Below, in pieces: positions 16,141-25,021 of a stretch of DNA of 64,000 nucleotides. Every line of letters begins with the position of its first letter. Position 1 is the first letter of the stretch. The notes below the pieces were generated by a model. The model was not told the origin of the DNA, searched no databases, and saw only the letters and a program-made list of their open reading frames with translations. Location: contig NZ_CP025096.1 of NCBI RefSeq assembly GCF_002831565.1, positions 6,687,014-6,751,013 of the forward strand, written 5' to 3'. Both the position numbers and the translations under genes were made by a program. This stretch comes from Spirosoma pollinicola. GTDB taxonomy: Bacteria > Bacteroidota > Bacteroidia > Cytophagales > Spirosomataceae.

Positions 16141-17421
16141 ATGAAACTCCTGGACCGTACTCTGCGCACCTATTTAGTTTATTCCGGTGTGGTCATCCTG
16201 ATCAGCACACCGGTTTTTTACGGCGTAATTGACAAGCTCTTCATTGATGATGTCGATGAAGCCCTGCTACTGCGCAAGCAAACTATTCAACAACAACTGG
16301 GACGGTTTACCAATGAGCAGGTAATGTTCAACTGGCGCGACCTGGAAGGTAACACGTTGCTTCGCCCGGTTGTTGCCCGAACGCCCATTCGCGATTCGAT
16401 CTATGATGCCGTATATACCGAACAGGTAGAACCCGGCATCTCGGAGCCTGAACCCTTTCGGGAATTATCAGCCCGGCTGATTTACCGGTCTCATCCGGTG
16501 CACCTGATCACCCGAATTTCTCTAGTAGAACGGGAAGATCTATTACAGGCGGTTGTCCTGACCCAGGCAGGCCTATTGACCCTGCTGCTGGTCGGATTTC
16601 TGCTGCTTAATCGACGTATCGCCCGCAGACTTTGGCAACCTTTTTACGTAACCCTGGAAAAACTACGGCAATTTGAAGTGGATGGAAATGAACCCCTCCA
16701 CCTGTCCTCATCCGACATTGTTGAGTTCGATGAACTGAATCAGACCCTTAGGGGGCTTACCTCGCGCAGTCACCAGACGTATCTGGGACAGAAAGAATTT
16801 ACTGAACATGCAGCGCATGAGATGCAAACCCCCCTGGCCATTTTTCAGGCAAAACTCGAACGACTTTCCCAGACTCAGCCCCTGACCGACGAACAGGCCG
16901 ACTTACTTGGGTCGCTCAATGGGGTCACCGTTCGCTTGTCCCGGCTGAATAAAAGCCTGTTGCTGCTGGCCCGGATCGAAAATCATCTGTACGGACAGAC
17001 CGAATCGGTGAACGCATCGCTTCTGGTGGATTACCTGCTGAATCAAGCCACCGAATCGATGCAGGCTAAAGGAGTAAGGCTGGTGCGAACGGGCCTCAAG
17101 GAGGGGCCGATCCTGCAAACAAACCGGTCTTTACTGGAGAGTTTGCAGGCCAATCTGCTCAGTAATGCCATTCGGTATACGCCACCCGGCGGCCAGATTA
17201 CGGTCGATTTACAACCGCAGGCTTTCTCAATCGCGAATACGGGTGAACCGCTGTCCATCCCCCCCGACAAGTTATTTGCCCGCTTTCAGAAAGGGGAGGC
17301 TCAAACCGGAGGGGTAGGGTTAGGACTAGCTATCGCCAAGAAAGTTGCCGATGTCAATGGCTATACACTGACTTACCGCTACCAAGCCAATCAACACCTG
17401 TTCCTGCTGACCATGGGCTGA
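16141..17421 (+). CDS. sensor histidine kinase
   Basis: A 426-residue membrane kinase. It has an N-terminal membrane segment (LVYSGVVILISTPVFYGVI), a periplasmic sensor of about 120 residues, a second membrane segment near 140-160 (VVLTQAGLLTLLLVGFLLL), and an H-box FTEHAAHEMQTPLAIFQ with the phospho-histidine near residue 226. The ATP-binding region has an N-box (LLSNAIRYTPPGG) and the G-box GGVGLGLAIAKKVAD. It pairs with the preceding regulator by gene fusion-like adjacency. The sensor shows no recognisable domain; the linked PepSY-like protein and RND pump suggest an envelope or toxic-compound signal. Confidence 0.93.
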   Translation: MKLLDRTLRTYLVYSGVVILISTPVFYGVIDKLFIDDVDEALLLRKQTIQQQLGRFTNEQVMFNWRDLEGNTLLRPVVARTPIRDSIYDAVYTEQVEPGISEPEPFRELSARLIYRSHPVHLITRISLVEREDLLQAVVLTQAGLLTLLLVGFLLLNRRIARRLWQPFYVTLEKLRQFEVDGNEPLHLSSSDIVEFDELNQTLRGLTSRSHQTYLGQKEFTEHAAHEMQTPLAIFQAKLERLSQTQPLTDEQADLLGSLNGVTVRLSRLNKSLLLLARIENHLYGQTESVNASLLVDYLLNQATESMQAKGVRLVRTGLKEGPILQTNRSLLESLQANLLSNAIRYTPPGGQITVDLQPQAFSIANTGEPLSIPPDKLFARFQKGEAQTGGVGLGLAIAKKVADVNGYTLTYRYQANQHLFLLTMG

Positions 17422-17442
17422 CTCCAGATTAACTCCAGGATT
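17420..17442 (+). promoter_or_regulatory. predicted response-regulator operator, copy 3
   Basis: CTCCAGATTAACTCCAGGAT begins at 17422, with CTCCA half-sites 11 bp apart and strong identity to copies 1 and 2. It begins at the kinase stop codon and lies about 40 bp before the start of the TolC-like gene, a good position for activating the efflux genes. Confidence 0.65.
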
Positions 17443-17482
17443 GCTCCCTAGCTTGCCTTGCGTTTATTCGCGTATATAAACT

Positions 17483-18820
17483 ATGAGATTCGTAACGGCC
17501 AGGATGAGTTTATGGAGTGGGTTGGTAGGGCTGATGATGCACGTGTCTGGATTAGCCCAACCGCCTGTTTCCGACTCACCCCGGCCAGCCCAAAAGGGTC
17601 TGTCTTTCTACCTCGAAAACGCCCGCCAGACCAGCCCGCTTATTCGCGATAACCAGAATCAGCTGCTGAGCAACGCCCTCGAAGCACAGCGGCTGCAAGC
17701 CCTTTACACCAAACCACTGGTGCAGGTAACCGGGGCGGTGCAGTTTGCGCCTATTTTCTCCACGGATAATGGGGGCATACGGCCCGAGCTTAACTCGAAC
17801 GGGGCCAGCCGCTATTATGGGTATGACTTGGCCGTTTCCAACGGGGGGCTTTATCAGGGACTGGTCAATGTTACCCAGCCCATTTCCAATCTATTTCGAG
17901 CGAAAGCCTTCGCCGAACCCTTTGTGGTAGCCTCGCAGATTGGACAGACCGTCATTGGTCTGGGGCAGCACGATGTGGAGCGTATCGTGACCGACCAGTA
18001 TATCCTGTGTTTACAGGATCGTTTACAGGTGCAATACACCGATAGTTTACTCCGGTTGTTAAACGAACAACGGGGCATTGTGCAAAAATTTGTCGAATCG
18101 AGTTTGTTAAAACAATCGGATTTGACGCTGGTGGATATCGAAACCCAGACCCAGCACAACCTGCGAGTGGGTTACCAGACAGCCTACCGACGGGATATTC
18201 TTGAGCTGAATGCACTGAGTGGCTTGGCCGATACGACCCTGGTCGATCTGGCTCCATTGCAGTTATCCCTAGCGGCTGATATTGGCCCACTGGAATCAGG
18301 ATTCACCCGGCGGTATGCCCTGGATAGTTTAGCCCTGCTGGCTCAGCAAACAATATTCGAACTCCGGTATAAGCCCCAGTGGAATTTTATTGCCAATGGC
18401 GGGCTCAATACCTCGTACTTACCCGATTTACCCCGCCGACTGGGGTTCAGCACGGGGGTGTCGCTGGTCTGGACATTGTACGATGGTCACCAGAAACGGT
18501 TGAACAGTCAGCGGACGGCTATCCAGCAGCAGAGTTTGGGCAACTACCGCCAGTTCATTAACACGCAAAACCGGGTACGCCGGGAGCGGCTGCTTGGCGA
18601 ACTGAGCGGGTTGGCCGAACGGTTAACGGTCTTCCGGCAGCAACTGACAGGATACGAAAGCGTTTTATCGTCCTATCGCCGTGAATTACTACAGGGGCAA
18701 CTCTCCATCATCAACTACATTACGGTGCTTAAAAATATGGTGGCTGTCCGGCGGGACATGCTGCTGCTGCAATCCAACCGTCAACTACTCATCAATGCGT
18801 ACAACTATTATAACTGGTAG
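17483..18820 (+). CDS. TolC-family outer-membrane efflux protein
   Basis: A 445-residue exported protein with an N-terminal signal sequence (LWSGLVGLMMHVSGLAQ). It shows long amphipathic helices of the TolC type (LIRDNQNQLLSNALEAQRLQALYTKPLVQV, HNLRVGYQTAYRRDILELNALSGL, RLTVFRQQLTGYESVLSSYRRELLQGQLSIINYI). TolC-like trimers form the outer-membrane and periplasmic tunnel of tripartite pumps. Its last 26 bp overlap the start of the adaptor gene, so the pump parts are translationally coupled. Sequence is more diverged than standard TolC but order and partners make the role clear. Confidence 0.87.
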   Translation: MRFVTARMSLWSGLVGLMMHVSGLAQPPVSDSPRPAQKGLSFYLENARQTSPLIRDNQNQLLSNALEAQRLQALYTKPLVQVTGAVQFAPIFSTDNGGIRPELNSNGASRYYGYDLAVSNGGLYQGLVNVTQPISNLFRAKAFAEPFVVASQIGQTVIGLGQHDVERIVTDQYILCLQDRLQVQYTDSLLRLLNEQRGIVQKFVESSLLKQSDLTLVDIETQTQHNLRVGYQTAYRRDILELNALSGLADTTLVDLAPLQLSLAADIGPLESGFTRRYALDSLALLAQQTIFELRYKPQWNFIANGGLNTSYLPDLPRRLGFSTGVSLVWTLYDGHQKRLNSQRTAIQQQSLGNYRQFINTQNRVRRERLLGELSGLAERLTVFRQQLTGYESVLSSYRRELLQGQLSIINYITVLKNMVAVRRDMLLLQSNRQLLINAYNYYNW

Positions 18821-19730
18821 CGGGTGGATTATTCTAGTATTGGGGCTGTCGGCCTGCGGCTCTTCGGAGAAAACCGATTCAGCCCCCGTGCAGATCATTG
18901 CCCGCACGCCCGTAATGGTGCAAACCGTGGGACGCGGGGGTATTAGCAACAGCCTGACCCTGTTTGGTAGCACGCTGTACCTCCGCCGAAACGCGGTTAC
19001 GGCACCGGTTGCGGCCTTTATTACGAAGGTCTACGTAAGTTTGGGGGCACGGGTGAAGACTGGGCAACCGCTCTATGAACTCGAAACCAAAGAACGCCGG
19101 GCCTTAGGTACCTTAACCATTGCGGGCGATTCTGCTATTATTGGCCGGGTAACAGTACGAGCTTCGTCGGGTGGATTGATCACCACGTTTGATAAACAGC
19201 AAACCGGCGACTACGTGCTGGAAGGTACCCAACTGTGCACCATCGCGGAAGACAATGCGCTGGCCGTTCAGGTCAACGTTCCGTATGAATATCAGGCACT
19301 GGCCCGACCCGGTCGAAGCTGCCGGGTCCGGTTGCCCGATGGGCGAACGCTCACGGCCATGTTCACTACGCCCCTGACAACGGTTAACGCACTGGCCCAG
19401 ACTCAGAGCGTACTGGCCCGGATAACCCAGCCCGTGCCCTTACCCGAAAACCTAACTGTTCAGGTCGATGTGACCAGCCAGGCCAATGCCCATGCGCAAC
19501 TGTTGCCTAAAACGGCCATTCTGACCGATGAAATGCTGCGGGAGTTCTGGGTGATGCGTTTAGTCAATGATAGCACCGCGGTGAAAGTACCCGTGCAACT
19601 CGGTGAGCGAACCCCCTCGACGGTCGAGGTTCGCTCGCCCATCTTCGGCACTGGCGACCGCATTATTATTGAGGGCAATTACGGCCTGCCCGACACGGCC
19701 CGGGTGCAGGTAAATCCTAGGAAACCATGA
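18795..19730 (+). CDS. RND efflux periplasmic adaptor (membrane fusion protein), lipoprotein
   Basis: A 311-residue adaptor. The ATG at 18795 is preferred because it gives a lipoprotein signal (GWIILVLGLSACGSS, lipobox cysteine near residue 20); the frame extends upstream only as out-of-frame tolC sequence. The biotinyl-lipoyl-like hairpin is seen at APVAAFITKVYVSLGARVKTGQPLYELE, followed by beta-barrel and membrane-proximal domains ending in GDRIIIEGNYGLPDTARVQV. It links the inner-membrane RND pump with the TolC-like tunnel. It overlaps the RND gene by 4 bp. Confidence 0.88.
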   Translation: MRTTIITGSGWIILVLGLSACGSSEKTDSAPVQIIARTPVMVQTVGRGGISNSLTLFGSTLYLRRNAVTAPVAAFITKVYVSLGARVKTGQPLYELETKERRALGTLTIAGDSAIIGRVTVRASSGGLITTFDKQQTGDYVLEGTQLCTIAEDNALAVQVNVPYEYQALARPGRSCRVRLPDGRTLTAMFTTPLTTVNALAQTQSVLARITQPVPLPENLTVQVDVTSQANAHAQLLPKTAILTDEMLREFWVMRLVNDSTAVKVPVQLGERTPSTVEVRSPIFGTGDRIIIEGNYGLPDTARVQVNPRKP

Positions 19731-22700
19731 TCGACCAGCCGCCCCACCCCGTATCGGCTCCGGCCAGTCGGCCCGAAGAGCCAAATCCGGTCCGCCGGTC
19801 CTATTTCGAGATTTTTAGCCGCCCGATACTGTTTACGGGGGTATTGCTGCTCCTGGCGGGTGTCTTTGCCTACACCCGGATGCAGACCAATCTGTTTCCC
19901 GAAGTGCTGTTCCCACGCGTCTCCATTATCGCCGATAATGGCCAGCAGCCCAGCGACCGGATGATGATTACTGTCACTAAGCCGCTCGAAAGCGCCGTTA
20001 AGAAAGTTAACGGGGTAACGGTGGTGAAGAGCAGTACCAGCCGGGGCAACTGCACCATTGATGTGTTTTTTGAGTGGGGTCAAAACATCTACACCCAGAA
20101 AACCCAGGTCGAAAGCCGCATCAACGAGATTCGCAACTTCCTGCCGCCGGGCGTGAATCTATCCATCGAGGCCATGAACCAGTCGCTGTTTCCGGTCTAC
20201 GGATACACGCTAGAAAATGACCGGGCTGCGGGGGGGCGCCACGGTCTGGTGGCGCTACGCGACCGGGCGAATCTGCTGGTCAGACCCATTTTTTCGCAAG
20301 TAGCAGGTATTTCCAACGTAGTCGTGCGAGGGGGAAAGGCCAAAGAAATTGTGGTGCTGCCGGATGCAGTCAAACTGGCCTCGGTTAATTTGTCCATTTC
20401 GGCGCTGATGACGGCCATTAACGCCAGTAACAACGTACTCTCTAACGGCTACGTGGCCGATTACCGGCGGCTCTACCTAACCCTGACCGATACACGGGTA
20501 CTGGATGTCGATGCCCTGCGTGCCTTGATCGTCAAAAACGATGGCATACGGGTGGTACGCCTGGGAGAGATTGCCCGAATCGAGGTGCAGGAACAGCAGC
20601 AGGAGTTTTTAGTCATCAATGCCAACGGCCAGGATGCTGTACAGATCGATTTGGTGAAACAGCCGGGCGTAAACCTGATTGATTTCGCCAAAAACGCCGA
20701 AGCGAAAGCCGTCGAAATCAACCGGGTGCTGCCCAAAGGGATGCGGCTCAAACCCTACTACAACCAGTCTGCTTTCGTAGGCGATAGTATCCACAGCGTG
20801 GAAAAAACCATTTATGAAGGGCTGTTGCTGGCCATTCTGGTGATGATCGTATTTTTGCGCTCCTGGCGGGCCAGTACGGTTGTCCTGCTGACAATCCCTG
20901 TTACCCTGGCGTTTACGATTTTAGTGCTCTATGTAGTAGGCATTACCATCAACATCATGTCGCTGGGGGCCATTGCTGCATCCATCGGGTTAATTATCGA
21001 CGACGCCATTGTCATTATCGAGCAAATTTACCGCGTTCACGAGGAGGAACCGGAAAAGAACCGGTTTGCCGTGGTACAAGAAGCGATTCATAACCTGTTT
21101 CCGGCCATGGTCGGCTCGTCGCTGAGCACGATTGTGATCCACTTTCCCTTCCGGCTGATGAGTGGGTTGGCGGGTAGTTTCTTTCGGGAGCTCTCCGATA
21201 CGATGCAGATTACAATGATCTGCTCCTTTCTGGTCACCTGGTTGCTGCTGCCCGTATTGCACCTGATGATTGGGTTTAAACCGGCTAAAAATGCGCAGGC
21301 CGTCGATGAAGCGGCCAATGTCCGCAAACTGCGCTGGCTAACCAATCAGTTCCGCCGGCCGTTGGTGTCGCTGGTGTTTGTCGCTTTACTGGGGCTGGGT
21401 GCGTGGTTTTCCTACGGTCGCCTGGAAACGGGTTTCTTACCCGATCTGGACGAGGGGACAATCGTACTCGACTACTTCACACCCCCCGGCACGGCCATTG
21501 CCGAAACAGACCGCATTTTGCGTGAAGCCGAAAAAATTATCGTCGCGCATCCCGATGTAGCGACCTACTCCCGGCGGACAGGTATCCGCATGGCCTTTCG
21601 GGGCGTACCCGCCAACTTTGGTGACTACTCGATTCAACTGAAAGCCAACCGTACCAAATCGACCGTTGAGGTGATTGACGAGTTGCGAACCCGCATCAGT
21701 GCCTCGCAACCCGTGCTGGATATTTCCTTTGGGCAACGTATCGCCGATTTACTGGGCGATCTGATGAGTACCCCCCAGCCGATTGAAATCAAGCTGTTCG
21801 GGGACAATTACGTCTTGTTACAGAATTTATCGCGACAGGCGGCCGGGATTCTGGAAACCGTACCGGGCGTAGTCGATGTAAATGACGGCCTGATTGAAGC
21901 CGGGCCTTCCCTGGTTTTTGAGCCGGACCAGGCCAAACTGAGTCAATATAAAATTGGGTTGACCGATTTTCAGTTGCAGTTAACCGCTTACACAGGGGGC
22001 GTTGCACTGGGTCCGAACGCGGCCCAGCCTGTGCCCTCGCCGGCCCAGGCGGCTCTGACGGCTGGCATTCAGGTGGGTTCGTACCAAGACGGCGAACAGA
22101 TGCGCCGGATGGTGCTTCGGTTTGCCGATTTCGATCAGAATGACCTGGATCAGCTGCGCAACGTACTGATTTTTCTGCCGGATGGTACCACGCGGCCCTT
22201 GTCGTTTTTCTGCCGGGTGAGTGTAATCGGTGGGGAACTGGAACAGCGTCGGGAAGACCTTAAGTCCACGGTAGTCCTGACGGCTCGCCTGGACGGGCGT
22301 GATTTGGGCAGTGCCATTGCCGAAATACAAACCAAACTGGCTCAGAAATTGCCCCTGCCCCAAGGATACACCATTGGGTATGGCGGGGCCTATGCTGAGC
22401 AGCAGCAATCGTTTAGCGAACTGCTACTGATTCTGACGCTGGCCTCCCTGCTGGTATTGGCCGTACTAATGTTTCTTTTCAAAGACTGGTGGCTCTCAGT
22501 GCTGGTGCTTGTTTTGTCACTTATGGGTATCACGGGCTGTATAACGGCACTTTACCTGACGGGTATTGCCTTGAACGTAAGCAGCTACACGGGCATCATC
22601 ATGATCGTGGGCATCATTGCCGAGAATGCCATTTTCACCGTCAATCAGTTTGAGCACACGCTGGCCCGCACTGGTGACGTGGACGCATCGGTCAATTATG

Positions 22701-22918
22701 CGATTGCGCTGCGGCTGCGCCCCAAGCTAATGACGGCCATCGGCGCCATACTGGCCCTGATGCCACTGGCATTGGGTTTCGGGCTGGGCGCCCAAATGCA
22801 GCAACCGCTGGCCGTGGCGGTTATCGGCGGGTTTGTGGCAGGGTTACCGCTTCTGCTGCTCGTGTTTCCAACGGCCTTGCGGGCCTTATTTCACAATCGT
22901 CTAAAAAAATCAATATGA
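19727..22918 (+). CDS. RND-family efflux pump, inner-membrane permease
   Basis: A 1063-residue RND transporter with the usual two large periplasmic domains between membrane segments 1-2 and 7-8. TM1 follows a short cytoplasmic tail (FSRPILFTGVLLLLAGVFAY). The proton-relay helix reads AIAASIGLIIDDAIVIIEQIYR with the paired aspartates. The second half has GIIMIVGIIAENAIFTVNQFEH and ALRLRPKLMTAIGAILALMPLALGFG. Proton-driven export of toxic small molecules or metals is the expected role; the motifs alone do not separate drug from metal pumps. It overlaps the adaptor gene (ATGA) and the following membrane-protein gene. Confidence 0.94.
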   Translation: MIDQPPHPVSAPASRPEEPNPVRRSYFEIFSRPILFTGVLLLLAGVFAYTRMQTNLFPEVLFPRVSIIADNGQQPSDRMMITVTKPLESAVKKVNGVTVVKSSTSRGNCTIDVFFEWGQNIYTQKTQVESRINEIRNFLPPGVNLSIEAMNQSLFPVYGYTLENDRAAGGRHGLVALRDRANLLVRPIFSQVAGISNVVVRGGKAKEIVVLPDAVKLASVNLSISALMTAINASNNVLSNGYVADYRRLYLTLTDTRVLDVDALRALIVKNDGIRVVRLGEIARIEVQEQQQEFLVINANGQDAVQIDLVKQPGVNLIDFAKNAEAKAVEINRVLPKGMRLKPYYNQSAFVGDSIHSVEKTIYEGLLLAILVMIVFLRSWRASTVVLLTIPVTLAFTILVLYVVGITINIMSLGAIAASIGLIIDDAIVIIEQIYRVHEEEPEKNRFAVVQEAIHNLFPAMVGSSLSTIVIHFPFRLMSGLAGSFFRELSDTMQITMICSFLVTWLLLPVLHLMIGFKPAKNAQAVDEAANVRKLRWLTNQFRRPLVSLVFVALLGLGAWFSYGRLETGFLPDLDEGTIVLDYFTPPGTAIAETDRILREAEKIIVAHPDVATYSRRTGIRMAFRGVPANFGDYSIQLKANRTKSTVEVIDELRTRISASQPVLDISFGQRIADLLGDLMSTPQPIEIKLFGDNYVLLQNLSRQAAGILETVPGVVDVNDGLIEAGPSLVFEPDQAKLSQYKIGLTDFQLQLTAYTGGVALGPNAAQPVPSPAQAALTAGIQVGSYQDGEQMRRMVLRFADFDQNDLDQLRNVLIFLPDGTTRPLSFFCRVSVIGGELEQRREDLKSTVVLTARLDGRDLGSAIAEIQTKLAQKLPLPQGYTIGYGGAYAEQQQSFSELLLILTLASLLVLAVLMFLFKDWWLSVLVLVLSLMGITGCITALYLTGIALNVSSYTGIIMIVGIIAENAIFTVNQFEHTLARTGDVDASVNYAIALRLRPKLMTAIGAILALMPLALGFGLGAQMQQPLAVAVIGGFVAGLPLLLLVFPTALRALFHNRLKKSI

Positions 22919-23652
22919 AAAAAGTACCCGAGATTACCCTGTTGTTCTGGGTGATGAAAATCTGTGCCACCACCCTGGGCGAGACGGCGGGTGATTTGTT
23001 AGCCCAAACGCTGAATGTGGGCTATGCGGTTAGTTCGCTGCTTTTAATCGGCATTTTCGGGATAACCCTGATAGCCCAGTTAAAGGCCAAGAAATATATT
23101 CCGGTGTTGTACTGGTCGGTTATTCTGGCCACCAGTACGGCCGGGACAACGATGTCAGACTACATGGATCGGACGCTTGGGTTAGGCTATGCCACCGGCT
23201 CGTCCATTCTGGTCACGATTCTGGTGATTATTCTGGCGGTCTGGTATCGAAGGGAGGGAACCCTGTCGGTCACCGATATCAAAACTACCCGGCCCGAACT
23301 ATTTTACTGGACGGCTATTCTGTTCTCAAACACGCTGGGTACGGCCCTGGGCGATTTCTTGGCCGATGATTCGGGACTTGGTTTTGGCGGGGGTGCCCTG
23401 CTGATCGGCAGCCTGATTGGCAGGGTGATTCTGTGCCACTATTTCACGGAAATCTCGTCGGTAATCTTGTTCTGGATTGCCTTTGTGCTGACCCGTCCGT
23501 TTGGGGCAACCTTTGGCGATTTACTGACGAAATCAACCGAAAAAGGTGGTTTGGGCTTTGGTACACAAGGCTCTTCGCTCATCTTGTTTGGCATCCTGGT
23601 GGGACTGATTCTGTACACATCCAGTCAAAAGAAAAAGCAGTACATGGCCTGA
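22915..23652 (+). CDS. COG4705-like membrane protein with four internal repeats
   Basis: A 245-residue integral membrane protein with about eight segments arranged as four repeats. Each repeat has a version of FW-x5-T-TLGETAGD-xL followed by a glycine-rich GLGYxxSS turn (TTLGETAGDLLAQTLNVGYAVSS, STAGTTMSDYMDRTLGLGYATGSS, NTLGTALGDFLADDSGLGFGGG, RPFGATFGDLLTKSTEKGGLGFG). This matches the uncharacterised COG4705 membrane-anchored protein group. It overlaps the RND gene by 4 bp and is the last gene of the efflux operon, so it may support the pump or transport a related solute; no function is proven. Confidence 0.75.
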   Translation: MKKVPEITLLFWVMKICATTLGETAGDLLAQTLNVGYAVSSLLLIGIFGITLIAQLKAKKYIPVLYWSVILATSTAGTTMSDYMDRTLGLGYATGSSILVTILVIILAVWYRREGTLSVTDIKTTRPELFYWTAILFSNTLGTALGDFLADDSGLGFGGGALLIGSLIGRVILCHYFTEISSVILFWIAFVLTRPFGATFGDLLTKSTEKGGLGFGTQGSSLILFGILVGLILYTSSQKKKQYMA

Positions 23653-23728
23653 CGGCATAACGTCTTTGTTATACAATCCTTATCTAAGCGTGCCCCACTT
23701 AAGCGAGTCTGCTTTGTTTGCTGAATTG

Positions 23729-24484
23729 CTAGGCAACGTTTGGTGCGTGAATTGTTCGCTGCCATTCGGTAAGCACAATTCCCACAATTAGCCAGCAAGT
23801 ACCTAGTAGATAGCCGCCCAGCACATCACTCAAAAAATGAACGCCTAAATAAATTCGGCTAAACCCAACCACCAAAATTAACCCAACTGTACAACAGCCT
23901 ACCAGCCACCGGTTCCGAAGACGGCGACGTCCCCGAACCAGCCAGTAACCCAGCAATCCATAAAGTGTCATGGCCGTAGCCGAATGACCACTGGGAAAGG
24001 AATAGCCCGTTTCTGCATAATAAGCAACCTGAGCAGGACGCTTCCGAATGAATGTACGTTTACCAACCTGAATAAACAGCCCGACACCTGCCATTAAAAT
24101 CCATAAGATTAGCATGTTGCGTCCTTTTTTTTGACGGTACAATACCAGTGATCCAAGTAGTGTCAGGCCTATGGTGACGTAAGCTGATCCCAGCCAGGTA
24201 AGGGCATAGAGTAGTTGGCTGATCGATTTGCTCCGCTCCTGAAAAAGCCAGTGCGTAAACCCCTGATCTATCTGGACCATCGGCTCGGCATTAACCAGAT
24301 TTTCGGCTATTTCGGAGAGTACCATCACGTTGATGATCAGCAATACGGAAAGTACCGTCAGGGGTAAACCTCGAAAATGTTCGGTCGACAACCGATCGGC
24401 CAGCCAGTGAACTAGCCCTGGGTAGCGGGTCGCTAATCGGCCAAAGCGATGGTGAATATGATATTGTAGTTGGTTTGTCGTCAT
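23729..24484 (-). CDS. PAP2-family membrane phosphatase
   Basis: A membrane protein of 251 residues from the preferred ATG at 24484 (MTTNQLQYH); other in-frame starts upstream at 24538 (ATG) and 24571 (TTG) would lengthen it. The three PAP2 motifs are complete: KRTFIRKRP, YSFPSGHSATAM and SRIYLGVHFLSDVLGG, giving the catalytic histidines. Five to six membrane segments surround them. Likely substrates are lipid phosphates such as phosphatidate or undecaprenyl pyrophosphate. It follows the EamA gene on the same strand. Confidence 0.9.
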   Translation of the reverse strand: MTTNQLQYHIHHRFGRLATRYPGLVHWLADRLSTEHFRGLPLTVLSVLLIINVMVLSEIAENLVNAEPMVQIDQGFTHWLFQERSKSISQLLYALTWLGSAYVTIGLTLLGSLVLYRQKKGRNMLILWILMAGVGLFIQVGKRTFIRKRPAQVAYYAETGYSFPSGHSATAMTLYGLLGYWLVRGRRRLRNRWLVGCCTVGLILVVGFSRIYLGVHFLSDVLGGYLLGTCWLIVGIVLTEWQRTIHAPNVA

Positions 24485-24577
24485 TTGGCGAGCGCTCACC
24501 CTAGAGCTAGGATAAGGAGGACAAACTAACAATGGCATTCTGAAGAAACTTTGAAGTTGCTGGTTAATCAAGCTAAC

Positions 24578-24991
24578 TCACAGAATCAACACCAGCGTGC
24601 CGCCAATTATTAAGATTGCCCCAATTGCTGCTTTCCAGGTTAATACTTCGCCCAGAAAAACAACTGATAGAATTATAACGATGGCTACGCTGAGCTTATC
24701 AACGGGGGCTACCTGCGAAACCTTACCCAGTTGCAGCGCTTTAAAATAGAAAATCCACGAGAGCCCGGTAGCTACACCTGATAAGACCAAAAACAGCCAG
24801 TTCTGGCGACTGAGCGTAGGTAATGTATCAATACCACCTCGCCAGAATACCAGTCCCCAGGCCACAAACAAAATGACAACCGTTCTAATGGCTGTTGCCA
24901 GGTCAGTATTGACCCCTTTAATACCGACTTTCGCCAGGATGGCCGTCAGTGCGGCAAATAAGGCCGAGAGTAATGCATATATCCACCACAT
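24578..24991 (-). CDS. EamA-family transporter (single-domain DMT)
   Basis: A 137-residue protein with five membrane segments and one EamA domain: WIYALLSALFAALTAILAKVGIKGVNTDLATAIRTVVIL at the start and VSQVAPVDKLSVAIVIILSVVFLGEVLTWKAAIGAILIIGGTLVLIL at the end. Single-domain members work as dimers and move metabolites. The length is normal for this half-size group. It lies between a phosphoesterase and a PAP2 gene on the same strand. Confidence 0.9.
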   Translation of the reverse strand: MWWIYALLSALFAALTAILAKVGIKGVNTDLATAIRTVVILFVAWGLVFWRGGIDTLPTLSRQNWLFLVLSGVATGLSWIFYFKALQLGKVSQVAPVDKLSVAIVIILSVVFLGEVLTWKAAIGAILIIGGTLVLIL

Positions 24992-25021
24992 GGTTAAACA
25001 AGTTATCAGGGTAACGTACTA

